DNA from: Dehalococcoidia bacterium
GTDB taxonomy: Bacteria > Chloroflexota > Dehalococcoidia > GIF9 > UBA5620
Assembly: GCA_016783225.1 (NCBI GenBank)
Contig: JADHWZ010000153.1
Coordinates: 1 to 5,002, forward strand
DNA: 5,002 bases
Direction: 5' to 3'
Positions within the stretch are counted from its first letter, which is position 1; every line of letters begins with the position of its first letter. A program made the translations under genes and the position numbers. The notes beneath the pieces are model-generated. The model had not been told where the DNA came from and did not search any database. It saw only the letters and a list, made by a program, of their open reading frames with translations. Below, in pieces: positions 1 to 5,002 of the stretch.

Positions 1-1106
1 TTAAGCCTCTTAGTCAGCCAGTAGCAAAGGTGAATGATACCATCTTTGACATGGATTACTACATAAAAGCGCTTGAGCTTTTTGCTCAGGGAAAGGATGC
101 CGCCACACTCTCAGCCGCCACAGACAGGGTCATCGAAGCTATCGAGAACAGTGAGCTAATAAGGCAAGGAGCCACAGACCTGGGGATTAAGACAAGCTCC
201 GACGAAATAGACAGTAGGCTTAATGATCTCAATTTGCCTGATGATGAGGTAAACAGGGATATGGTTGCTGCTGGACTGTTGGGAGATAAGCTGCTTGAAG
301 ACTACTTCGATCCCAAACTGCCAACTGCATGTGAACAAGCACAGGTTCAAGCAATGTTCTTAGGAAGCAGGAAGGTAGCCGACGAAGTAATAGAGAGGCT
401 TGGAGCTAGCGATAATTTCACCTCCTTAGCGAAGGAATTCTCTACGGAAGCGCTGACTAAGGAGATAGGCGGTGACCTAGGCTGGCTGCCCAAAGACTTT
501 TGGGATGTATTATTAGGAGATTTGGGAAATTCATTGCTTAAAGACATAGCTTTTAACCTTGAGCCAGGAATGCTGAGTGAACCAACTTATGACGAGTCAG
601 TCACTAAAGGAATCGGTTACTGGCTGATAGAAGTGATTGAGAGAGATGAGAACAAAGGAAGCCACACCAGGGGTATCCTGCTGGGAAGCCAGCAAGAGGC
701 AGAGAAAGTCAAAGCCAAGCTAGAAGCTGGTGAGGATTTTGCCACCATGGTTCAGGAATATTCCCAGCATTCAGCTACTAAGGAACTAGAAGGTGACCTC
801 GGTTGGGTCCAAAAACAGCTCGGTAACCAAGCTATCATTGAAGCTGCTTTTGCGCTTGAGCCCGGCGTTCTAAGTGAGCCGGTGGCCGATGAGTCTATTC
901 AGACTCAGGGAGGTTATTGGCTAGTCAGAGTTGTCGATAAAGATGCCGATCGACAGCTTGAGGATGAGACTAGACAAATACTGAAAGCCAAAGCCTTTGA
1001 AGATTGGCTAACGGAGCAAAGGGAGAAGAGCTCGATAGAGAATTACCTGGATAAGGAACAGAAAGCTTGGGCAGTGGAAAGAGTTCTTAAGGACAGGGGG
1101 CAATAG
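1..1106 (+). CDS. Peptidyl-prolyl isomerase / SurA-PrsA-like foldase, two tandem parvulin domains (5' end outside window)
   Basis: This is the C-terminal part of a parvulin-family foldase that probably helps proteins fold outside the cytoplasm. The frame is open from base 3 to the TAG at 1104-1106. The in-frame GTG at 30 is probably internal, because the nine codons before it (KPLSQPVAK) run smoothly into VNDTIFDMDYY, a SurA-N-like beginning; any signal or anchor segment would lie upstream. Counting from that GTG as residue 1, residues 1-100 are a helical chaperone-like region. Parvulin domain 1 spans about 104-205 (GGDLGW at 147-152, GYWLIEV at 196-202). Domain 2 spans about 212-303 (EGDLGW at 254-259, GYWLVRV at 295-301). 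A charged helical tail follows. The domains are recognisable copies, both with LEPGxLSEP followed by DES. The usual histidines of active parvulins (in the first strand and in GYH) are absent from both, so it may act mainly as a chaperone. The stop is two bases before the hom start. Family assignment is firm; isomerase activity is unproven. Confidence 0.88.
   Translation, partial: KPLSQPVAKVNDTIFDMDYYIKALELFAQGKDAATLSAATDRVIEAIENSELIRQGATDLGIKTSSDEIDSRLNDLNLPDDEVNRDMVAAGLLGDKLLEDYFDPKLPTACEQAQVQAMFLGSRKVADEVIERLGASDNFTSLAKEFSTEALTKEIGGDLGWLPKDFWDVLLGDLGNSLLKDIAFNLEPGMLSEPTYDESVTKGIGYWLIEVIERDENKGSHTRGILLGSQQEAEKVKAKLEAGEDFATMVQEYSQHSATKELEGDLGWVQKQLGNQAIIEAAFALEPGVLSEPVADESIQTQGGYWLVRVVDKDADRQLEDETRQILKAKAFEDWLTEQREKSSIENYLDKEQKAWAVERVLKDRGQ
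1095..1100 (+). promoter_or_regulatory. Ribosome binding site of hom
   Basis: AGGGGG lies eight bases before the ATG at 1109, inside the last codons of the foldase gene. It supports that ATG as the hom start and suggests that the two genes are translationally coupled. Confidence 0.6.
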
Positions 1107-1108
1107 CT

Positions 1109-2407
1109 ATGGCAACCAGGAGTAGCATTGGCATCGGCCTGATGGGGCTAGGTGTAATCGGCAGCGGTGTGACCAGAGTTCTGCTGGGGAAACCGGAAAC
1201 CTTGGCCAGGGAGGCAGGCAGCCAATTGGTATTGAAGAAAATCCTGGATGTTGACTCGACTAAGCATGGCTCAATGGGACTTGAACGCGCGCTTTTCACC
1301 ACTCAATCTGCGGAACTCATCAACCATCCCGAGATAGACATTGTCGTTGAACTTATCGGCGGTGAACATCCTGCCTTTGAGTATGTAAGAGAGGCACTCA
1401 CGCACAACAAGCACGTTGTCACTGCTAACAAAGAGGTCATGGCAAAGCACTGGAGTGAGCTCTTGGCTGTGGCTCAAGAGCATCAGGTATCCCTTCGCTG
1501 CGAGGCCAGCGTCGGCGGTGGTATCCCTTTAATTGCGCCTTTCCAGGAGGACCTGGTGGCCAATGATATTTCGGCCATTTATGCAATCGTCAACGGAACC
1601 ACCAACTACATTTTAACCCAGATGACCAAGGAAGGACTGGATTTCTCCGCGGCCTTGAAACAAGCTCAAGAATTAGGCTACGCTGAAGCCAACCCAGCCA
1701 ATGACATAGAGGGCATCGATGCCGCCTATAAACTGGCCATATTGACAACTATTGCTTTTGGCACCGAGATTGGCCCGGAGAAAATATATCATGAGGGGAT
1801 TTCACGACTCCAAGCTCGTGATTTTCGCTATGCCCAGGAACTGGGTTATGCAATAAAGCTTCTGGCAATTGCCAAACGAGCTGGGAATTCTATTGAAGCC
1901 CGTGTTCATCCTGTTTTTATTCCCGAGGATTCTTTGTTGGCCAAGGTAGATGGTGTTTACAATGCTATTCATGTAGAAGGGGATTTGGTGGGTAAGGTTA
2001 TCTTTTACGGACAGGGAGCCGGCCCGTCGGCAACTTCAAGTGCCGTAGTTGCTGATATCATTAACATAGCTCAGAACATCAACCGCGGGACGAGCAGCAT
2101 TCCTAAGTTGCCTTTCGCAAGCGACCAGACCGTTAAGCCTATGGCTGAGATAGAGACGCGATACTATGTGAGAATGAGCGTTGCTGACCAGCCAGGAGTT
2201 CTGGCGCAAATCTCAAAGATACTGGGCGACCGTTCCATTAGTATTTCTTCGGTGATCCAGAAAGAGACTGACCCATCGACCCATATTGCTGAGATTATGA
2301 TAATGACTCATCCAGCCAACGAACAGGCAGTTCAACAAGCTCTCAAAAAAGCTGAGCATTTGCCCGTAGTCAAAGAGATTAGCAACTTCGTCAGGGTGGA
2401 AGCCTAG
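1109..2407 (+). CDS. hom: Homoserine dehydrogenase with C-terminal ACT domain
   Basis: It reduces aspartate-4-semialdehyde to homoserine with NAD(P)H in the cytoplasm, the branch step to threonine and methionine. The 432-residue length is normal for the single-function bacterial enzyme. Residues 7-25 form the Rossmann nucleotide loop (GLGVIG at 13-18). TANKEV at 105-110 carries the conserved lysine K108. Residues 186-208 match the family signature (GYAEANP, DIEGID, K), placing E193, D204 and K208 with the same spacing as the catalytic Glu, Asp and Lys of the yeast enzyme. The substrate region VNGTTNYIL is at 161-169. Residues from about 350 to the end form an ACT domain (YYVRMSVADQPGVLAQISKI), which in this family commonly binds threonine for feedback inhibition; the ligand here is inferred. 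The ATG has AGGGGG eight bases upstream, two bases separate it from the foldase stop, and thrC follows after eight bases. I see no missing key residue or frameshift. Confidence 0.97.
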   Translation: MATRSSIGIGLMGLGVIGSGVTRVLLGKPETLAREAGSQLVLKKILDVDSTKHGSMGLERALFTTQSAELINHPEIDIVVELIGGEHPAFEYVREALTHNKHVVTANKEVMAKHWSELLAVAQEHQVSLRCEASVGGGIPLIAPFQEDLVANDISAIYAIVNGTTNYILTQMTKEGLDFSAALKQAQELGYAEANPANDIEGIDAAYKLAILTTIAFGTEIGPEKIYHEGISRLQARDFRYAQELGYAIKLLAIAKRAGNSIEARVHPVFIPEDSLLAKVDGVYNAIHVEGDLVGKVIFYGQGAGPSATSSAVVADIINIAQNINRGTSSIPKLPFASDQTVKPMAEIETRYYVRMSVADQPGVLAQISKILGDRSISISSVIQKETDPSTHIAEIMIMTHPANEQAVQQALKKAEHLPVVKEISNFVRVEA

Positions 2408-2412
2408 GGGGG
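2406..2412 (+). promoter_or_regulatory. Ribosome binding site of thrC overlapping the hom stop codon
   Basis: AGGGGGG begins inside the TAG stop of hom and ends three bases before the thrC ATG at 2416. If pairing uses the first AGG, the spacing is a normal seven bases. The overlap means ribosomes finishing hom uncover or directly reach the thrC start, which fits coupled translation of the two threonine enzymes. Confidence 0.6.
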
Positions 2413-2415
2413 ACT

Positions 2416-3468
2416 ATGGGGCGTGGTGTTCTAATCAGATATCGTGATTTTCTGCCGGTTACTCCAGCTACACCCCTGATAACGCTTGGGGAAGGCGATA
2501 CCCCTCTGGTCAGGTCTGTCAGTCTAGAAAAGGAGCTTGGCTGTGGGGAACTCCATTTCAAGCTCGAGGGCTGTAATCCCACTGGCTCTTTCAAAGACCG
2601 GGGCATGGTGGTGGCCATAGCCAAAGCTGTGGAGAATGGTAGCTCCAGCGTAATCTGTGCTTCTACTGGAAATACCAGTGCTTCAGCCGCTGCTTACGGA
2701 GCTCGTTTTGGTCTCAGCGTCGTCGTCATTGTGCCAAAGGGGAAGATTGCTTTAGGCAAGCTGGCTCAAGCTATTGCTTATGGAGCAAAGATCATCGCCA
2801 TACAAGGCAATTTTGATCAGGCTCTTCAAATAGTCCGCACTCTGGTTGAAAAACATCCAGTTACGCTGGTCAATTCCTTAAACCCGCATCGTATTGAAGG
2901 TCAGAAGACAGCAGCTTTTGAGATTGTAGACGATTTGGGTGATGCTCCCGACTATTTCTTTATCCCTGTAGGCAATGCTGGCAATATCACTGCTTACCGG
3001 AAAGGCTTTGTTGAATACAAACAGGCCGGCAAGTCAACCCAAACCCCGAAGATGATGGGCTTTCAAGCTAAAGGCGCAGCGCCCATCGTCGAAGGTAGGA
3101 TTTTCAAGAGGCCCAAAACCCTGGCTACAGCTATTCGTATCGGTAATCCAGCCAGTTGGCAGGGAGCGGTAGCCGCCCGAGACGACTCAGACGGGGTCAT
3201 TGACAGCATCACCGATGATGAGATTGTAGTTGCTTACAGGCTTCTAGCTACCAAGGAAGGCATCTTTGGCGAGCCAGCTTCAGCAGCTTCTCTAGCCGGG
3301 CTCATCAAGATGGCCAAGCAAGGGCTAAGACTGTCGGACAAGAAGGTAGTCTGCCTCATTACCGGCACTGGATTGAAAGACCCAGACCTTCCCATAAAGT
3401 TCGTCGAGCCTTTCCCACAGTTGCCGCCCGACATGGGGATAGTCGAGCAAACCCTAGGTTGGGATTAG
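2416..3468 (+). CDS. thrC: Threonine synthase (PLP-dependent)
   Basis: It converts O-phosphohomoserine to threonine and phosphate, the last step of threonine synthesis, in the cytoplasm. It is a fold-type II pyridoxal-phosphate enzyme of 350 residues, the size of the short bacterial class. The N-terminus has the typical LGEGDTPLVR at 24-33. GSFKDRG at 57-63 holds the PLP lysine, K60. STGNTSAS at 83-90 is the cofactor-ring and substrate loop with N86. PVGNAGN at 184-190 is the PLP-phosphate loop. EPASAASLAG at 286-295 and TGTGLKDP at 316-323 complete the active site. The ATG is preferred because a G-rich ribosome site overlaps the hom stop just upstream and the protein then begins in the expected GVLIRYRDFLP context. 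It is surely co-transcribed with hom. Threonine deaminase is a relative, but the LGEGxTPL start, the GLKDP end and the pairing with hom favour ThrC. No homoserine kinase gene lies between or beside them here. Confidence 0.96.
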   Translation: MGRGVLIRYRDFLPVTPATPLITLGEGDTPLVRSVSLEKELGCGELHFKLEGCNPTGSFKDRGMVVAIAKAVENGSSSVICASTGNTSASAAAYGARFGLSVVVIVPKGKIALGKLAQAIAYGAKIIAIQGNFDQALQIVRTLVEKHPVTLVNSLNPHRIEGQKTAAFEIVDDLGDAPDYFFIPVGNAGNITAYRKGFVEYKQAGKSTQTPKMMGFQAKGAAPIVEGRIFKRPKTLATAIRIGNPASWQGAVAARDDSDGVIDSITDDEIVVAYRLLATKEGIFGEPASAASLAGLIKMAKQGLRLSDKKVVCLITGTGLKDPDLPIKFVEPFPQLPPDMGIVEQTLGWD

Positions 3469-3496
3469 CCTTTCCAAACTACAAGGCAAGCTAAAG

Positions 3497-3514
3497 TTGC
3501 AGTAAGGACTGCGA
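3497..3514 (+). promoter_or_regulatory. Ribosome-binding-site hairpin before the flavin-reductase gene
   Basis: TTGCAGT (3497-3503) pairs with ACTGCGA (3508-3514), six Watson-Crick pairs and one G-T, around the four-base loop AAGG. That loop is most of the Shine-Dalgarno sequence AAGGA (3504-3508), six bases before the ATG at 3515, and the stem ends directly against the ATG. The pairing is seen in the sequence. Control of translation start by this fold is inference. Confidence 0.45.
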
Positions 3515-4093
3515 ATGCCAGAAGTAAGCTCAGAAAGCATCGGTGACTTCTACCACCATTACCCGAAGGTAGCAGCCATAGTCACAGCCAATGCTAGAGG
3601 CAAGAAAGACGCTATGGCAGTCGCCTGGCATAGTCCCGTTTCCTTTGAGCCACCTCTCTACGGCATATCTATAGCGCCCAAGAGGTTTACGTACCAGCTC
3701 ATTTTGGAAAGCAAGGAGTTTGGCATTAACTTCGTGCCTTTTGAAGCCGCCGAACTCGTGGCCTCGGTCGGTGGTAGCGGCGGTGGTGAAGTAGACAAGT
3801 TTCACAGATTTGATATCGCCGAAGAAAGGCCGTCAAAAACGAACGTGCCGATACTGAAGGATGCCTATGCCGCCTACGAGAGCAGGCTTGTGGACAACAG
3901 AACCTACGGTGACCATGTCTGGGTCGTAGGCGAAATTGTGGCTGTGCATTTCGCTGATGACGTTTTCACTGCCAACGGAGCGCTCGATTTGTCCAGGTTA
4001 AGACCAGCCCTTTATCTCGGAGCCGAGCTTTACGTAACTACAGACAAGGAATCTGTTAAAACCTTAGACCGTCAGACTTACGGCGGATGCTAG
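3515..4093 (+). CDS. Flavin reductase family protein (FMN-binding split barrel)
   Basis: This 192-residue cytoplasmic protein looks like the flavin-reductase-like, FMN-binding split-barrel family. Members bind FMN, usually as dimers, and reduce free flavin, ferric iron or another acceptor with NAD(P)H; the acceptor here cannot be told. Residues 18-53 form the flavin-binding start of the barrel (AAIVTANARGKKDAMAVAW, then SPVSFEPPLYGISI). Residues 59-74 (TYQLILESKEFGINFV) are the following helix and strand. A glycine-rich stretch at 86-92 leads into EVDKFHRF, matching the conserved SGxxxDKF-type segment. GDHVWVVGEIVAV at 132-144 is the last conserved strand. The protein ends in YGGC; I know no role for that terminal cysteine. 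The ATG follows AAGGA by six bases, and that site sits in a predicted hairpin. Its neighbours are thrC (46 bases upstream) and folE (27 bases downstream). No partner oxygenase or rubredoxin is present. Family placement is good, substrate unknown. Confidence 0.85.
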   Translation: MPEVSSESIGDFYHHYPKVAAIVTANARGKKDAMAVAWHSPVSFEPPLYGISIAPKRFTYQLILESKEFGINFVPFEAAELVASVGGSGGGEVDKFHRFDIAEERPSKTNVPILKDAYAAYESRLVDNRTYGDHVWVVGEIVAVHFADDVFTANGALDLSRLRPALYLGAELYVTTDKESVKTLDRQTYGGC

Positions 4094-4105
4094 TGCATAG
4101 CACCA

Positions 4106-4114
4106 AAAAGGAGG
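4106..4114 (+). promoter_or_regulatory. Strong ribosome binding site fixing the GTG start of folE
   Basis: AAAAGGAGG is a near-perfect Shine-Dalgarno sequence ending six bases before the GTG at 4121. It decides that the gene starts at this GTG and not at the later ATG of residue 14. It is the strongest such site in the window and could give FolE more translation than its neighbours from the same mRNA. Confidence 0.8.
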
Positions 4115-4120
4115 CAGAAG

Positions 4121-4687
4121 GTGATTGACCAAGCCAAGATTAAGGCAGCAGCACTTTCTATGATTGAAGCTATTGGCGATGACCCTCAAAGGGAAGGCTT
4201 AAAAGGCACACCACAACGCATCGCTGAGATGTATGCTGAGCTTTTCTCGGGGTTGCAGATGGACGGACGCACAGAACTGACCGTAGGTTTTGAAGAAGGA
4301 CACCGTGAAATGGTGATACTCAGAGATATTCCGTTTTATTCCATGTGTGAGCATCATCTGCTCCCCTTTCACGGTGTGGTTCATGTTGGCTATATCCCTA
4401 ATCACGAGGGGCGAGTTGTCGGGGTGAGCAAGTTGGCACGGGCAGTAGACGTATTTGCCAAGCGTCCTCAGCTTCAGGAAAGAATGACAACGCAGATTGC
4501 TGATGCGATTCTGGAAGGTCTTCAACCGGATGGTGTGGCGGTGGTTATTCAGGCGGAGCACTTATGTATGACCATGCGCGGGGTTAAGAAGCAAGGGAGC
4601 AACGTCATTACCTCGGCAACCAGAGGGCTGTTCCGCAGTCGGGCAGCAACACGTGCTGAGTTCATGGCTCTGGTCCAAGGAAAATAA
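4121..4687 (+). CDS. folE: GTP cyclohydrolase I (type IA, FolE)
   Basis: It converts GTP to 7,8-dihydroneopterin triphosphate and formate, the first step toward tetrahydrofolate and related pterins, as a cytoplasmic zinc enzyme that in this family forms a toroidal decamer. The 188-residue length is typical of bacterial FolE. The helical N-terminal part contains the family segment [15 protein letters not shown] at 24-38. [12 protein letters not shown] at 74-85 holds zinc ligands C76 and H79 and active-site H78. [11 protein letters not shown] at 97-107 is conserved. [16 protein letters not shown] at 145-160 supplies H147 and the third zinc ligand C149. TSATRGLFR at 164-172 closes the protein as expected. 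All key residues correspond to E. coli C110, H112, H113, H179 and C181. The start is a GTG with an excellent ribosome site. No other folate gene is in the window, so it is either a lone operon member or the first of a set continuing elsewhere. No gene follows within the window. Confidence 0.97.
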   Translation: MIDQAKIKAAALSMIEAIGDDPQREGLKGTPQRIAEMYAELFSGLQMDGRTELTVGFEEGHREMVILRDIPFYSMCEHHLLPFHGVVHVGYIPNHEGRVVGVSKLARAVDVFAKRPQLQERMTTQIADAILEGLQPDGVAVVIQAEHLCMTMRGVKKQGSNVITSATRGLFRSRAATRAEFMALVQGK

Positions 4688-4740
4688 CGCCGTTCGTGAC
4701 ACAGAGATTTGATTACCGCGAAGCCTGCAGCTCTCGGCCA

Positions 4741-4770
4741 GAAAACTACTCATATGCTAGTGTTTCTTGT
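4741..4770 (+). terminator. Possible weak terminator after folE
   Basis: GAAAACTA (4741-4748) pairs with TAGTGTTTC (4758-4766) with one bulged G, giving eight pairs around a nine-base loop, followed by TTGT. The position about 55 bases after the folE stop suits a terminator. The stem is A+T-rich and the T-run is poor, so it may be chance. Confidence 0.25.
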
Positions 4771-4772
4771 AT

Positions 4773-4828
4773 GCTCATTGCACGGTGAGCAGGTAACAAG
4801 CTAGCTACGACAGCTCACTGATTTCAGT
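4773..4828 (+). repeat. Chain of overlapping, mutually exclusive inverted repeats
   Basis: GCTCATT (4773-4779) can pair with GGTGAGC (4784-4790) over a four-base loop, seven pairs including two G-T. GGTGAGC can instead pair with GCTCACT (4813-4819), seven pairs including one G-T, over a 22-base loop. Part of that last segment, ACTG (4817-4820), can in turn pair with CAGT (4825-4828). Such competing stems resemble attenuator or riboswitch layouts, but there is no T-run and no downstream gene in view, so function is unproven. Confidence 0.3.
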
Positions 4829-4852
4829 TGCTAAGATGCTTTGTATTTGTCA

Positions 4853-4888
4853 CTGCTCCTCCTATTCTGTCTTTTATTCTGAGAGCAG
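4853..4888 (+). repeat. Inverted repeat CTGCTC / GAGCAG
   Basis: CTGCTC (4853-4858) is perfectly complementary to GAGCAG (4883-4888). Two more pairs (TC with GA) form if C4859 is bulged. The enclosed loop is T-rich. No T-run follows the stem on either strand, so it is not a standard terminator. Confidence 0.3.
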
Positions 4889-4959
4889 AACCTACTCTTA
4901 ACAACCTGTCGAAATTTGGGAGACCACCTCAATAGCGAGTGAGAGTGCCGACGCCAGTG

Positions 4960-4998
4960 GAAGCTTTAATATTCTTCGGAAATAGTCTTGAAAGCTTC
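4960..4998 (+). repeat. 8-bp perfect inverted repeat with nested UUCG hairpin
   Basis: GAAGCTTT (4960-4967) is perfectly complementary to AAAGCTTC (4991-4998). The 23-base loop contains TTC-TTCG-GAA (4972-4981), a three-pair stem closed by C(UUCG)G, a very stable RNA tetraloop. CCAC (4924-4927) and GTGG (4957-4960) can add an adjoining stem. It could be part of a structured leader or RNA that continues past the right edge. No known family was recognised. Confidence 0.35.
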
Positions 4999-5002
4999 TC
5001 TA

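Larger units (their letters stand above)
4688..5002 (+). other. Gene-free 3' region with several inverted repeats
   Basis: No convincing coding sequence was found on either strand. The longest plausible reading frames are about 20 codons and lack good start sites. No tRNA, rRNA, known riboswitch or insertion-sequence end was recognised, and no clear -35/-10 promoter pair was seen. The stretch is more A+T-rich than the genes and contains four sets of inverted repeats, listed separately. It may hold the end of the folE transcript, the leader of a gene beyond the right edge, or an unrecognised structured RNA. Confidence 0.6.

Noticed and set aside
30..32. GTG as the true start of the foldase gene
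   Set aside because: The frame is open to the left edge, the nine codons before it fit the protein, there is no convincing separate ribosome site, and a signal or anchor segment is expected upstream.
3530..3805. 91-codon minus-strand open frame inside the flavin-reductase gene
   Set aside because: It is antisense to a well-supported gene and has no family resemblance.
4088..4103. Short hairpin TGCTA/TAGCA (or GTGC/GCAC) over the flavin-reductase stop codon, considered as a terminator
   Set aside because: The stem is only four or five pairs and is followed by A-rich sequence and the folE ribosome site, not a T-run.
4199..4561. 120-codon minus-strand open frame inside folE
   Set aside because: It is fully antisense to a clear folE with all catalytic residues, and its translation shows no recognisable domain.
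4716..4737. Imperfect hairpin shortly after folE, considered as its terminator
   Set aside because: The stem is interrupted by a mismatch and a bulge, and no T-run follows.
4824..4863. Minus-strand AGGAGG followed four bases later by GTG
   Set aside because: The frame stops after nine codons and no gene follows on that strand, so neither a protein nor a leader peptide can be supported.
4836..4901. Small cysteine-containing plus-strand frame of 21 codons starting at ATG
   Set aside because: There is no properly spaced ribosome site and nothing recognisable in the peptide.
4895..4925. TGTCGAAAT considered as a tRNA T-loop
   Set aside because: The flanking bases do not form a five-pair T-stem and no acceptor or anticodon arm can be built around it.

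Overview
The window carries five closely packed genes, all on the + strand, followed by about 315 bases with no gene. Left to right: the 3' part of a parvulin-type peptidyl-prolyl isomerase/foldase gene (open at the left edge, ends 1106), homoserine dehydrogenase hom (1109-2407), threonine synthase thrC (2416-3468), a flavin-reductase-like FMN-binding protein (3515-4093) and GTP cyclohydrolase I folE (4121-4687). The gaps between genes are 2, 8, 46 and 27 bases. No promoter or terminator was recognised between them, so one transcript, or a few overlapping ones, is the simplest reading.

The organism is probably an anaerobic or deep-branching bacterium, and my best guess is Chloroflexota, class Dehalococcoidia. 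The guess rests on the tandem-parvulin protein with GYWL repeats placed directly before hom-thrC, and on the flavin-reductase subtype. This is recognition from memory, not a database result. Base composition looks moderate and even across the genes, with a somewhat more A+T-rich 3' tail. There are no mobile elements, CRISPR arrays or RNA genes that I can support.

Hom and ThrC catalyse two of the last three steps from aspartate semialdehyde to threonine. The step between them (homoserine kinase) is not encoded in the window. Hom has a C-terminal ACT domain, the usual place for amino-acid feedback control. FolE starts tetrahydrofolate/pterin synthesis. The flavin-reductase-like protein is a redox protein of unknown partner. 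The foldase has no obvious link to threonine synthesis and may simply share the operon.

The window is mostly ordinary core metabolism and I see no new multi-gene system. The points worth a second look are small. The start region of the flavin-reductase gene can fold into a 7-bp hairpin with the Shine-Dalgarno core in its loop, ending one base before the ATG. Both parvulin domains of the foldase lack the usual histidines. The gene-free 3' tail holds several inverted repeats, including a chain of mutually exclusive pairings and an 8-bp stem enclosing a small UUCG tetraloop hairpin near the right edge.
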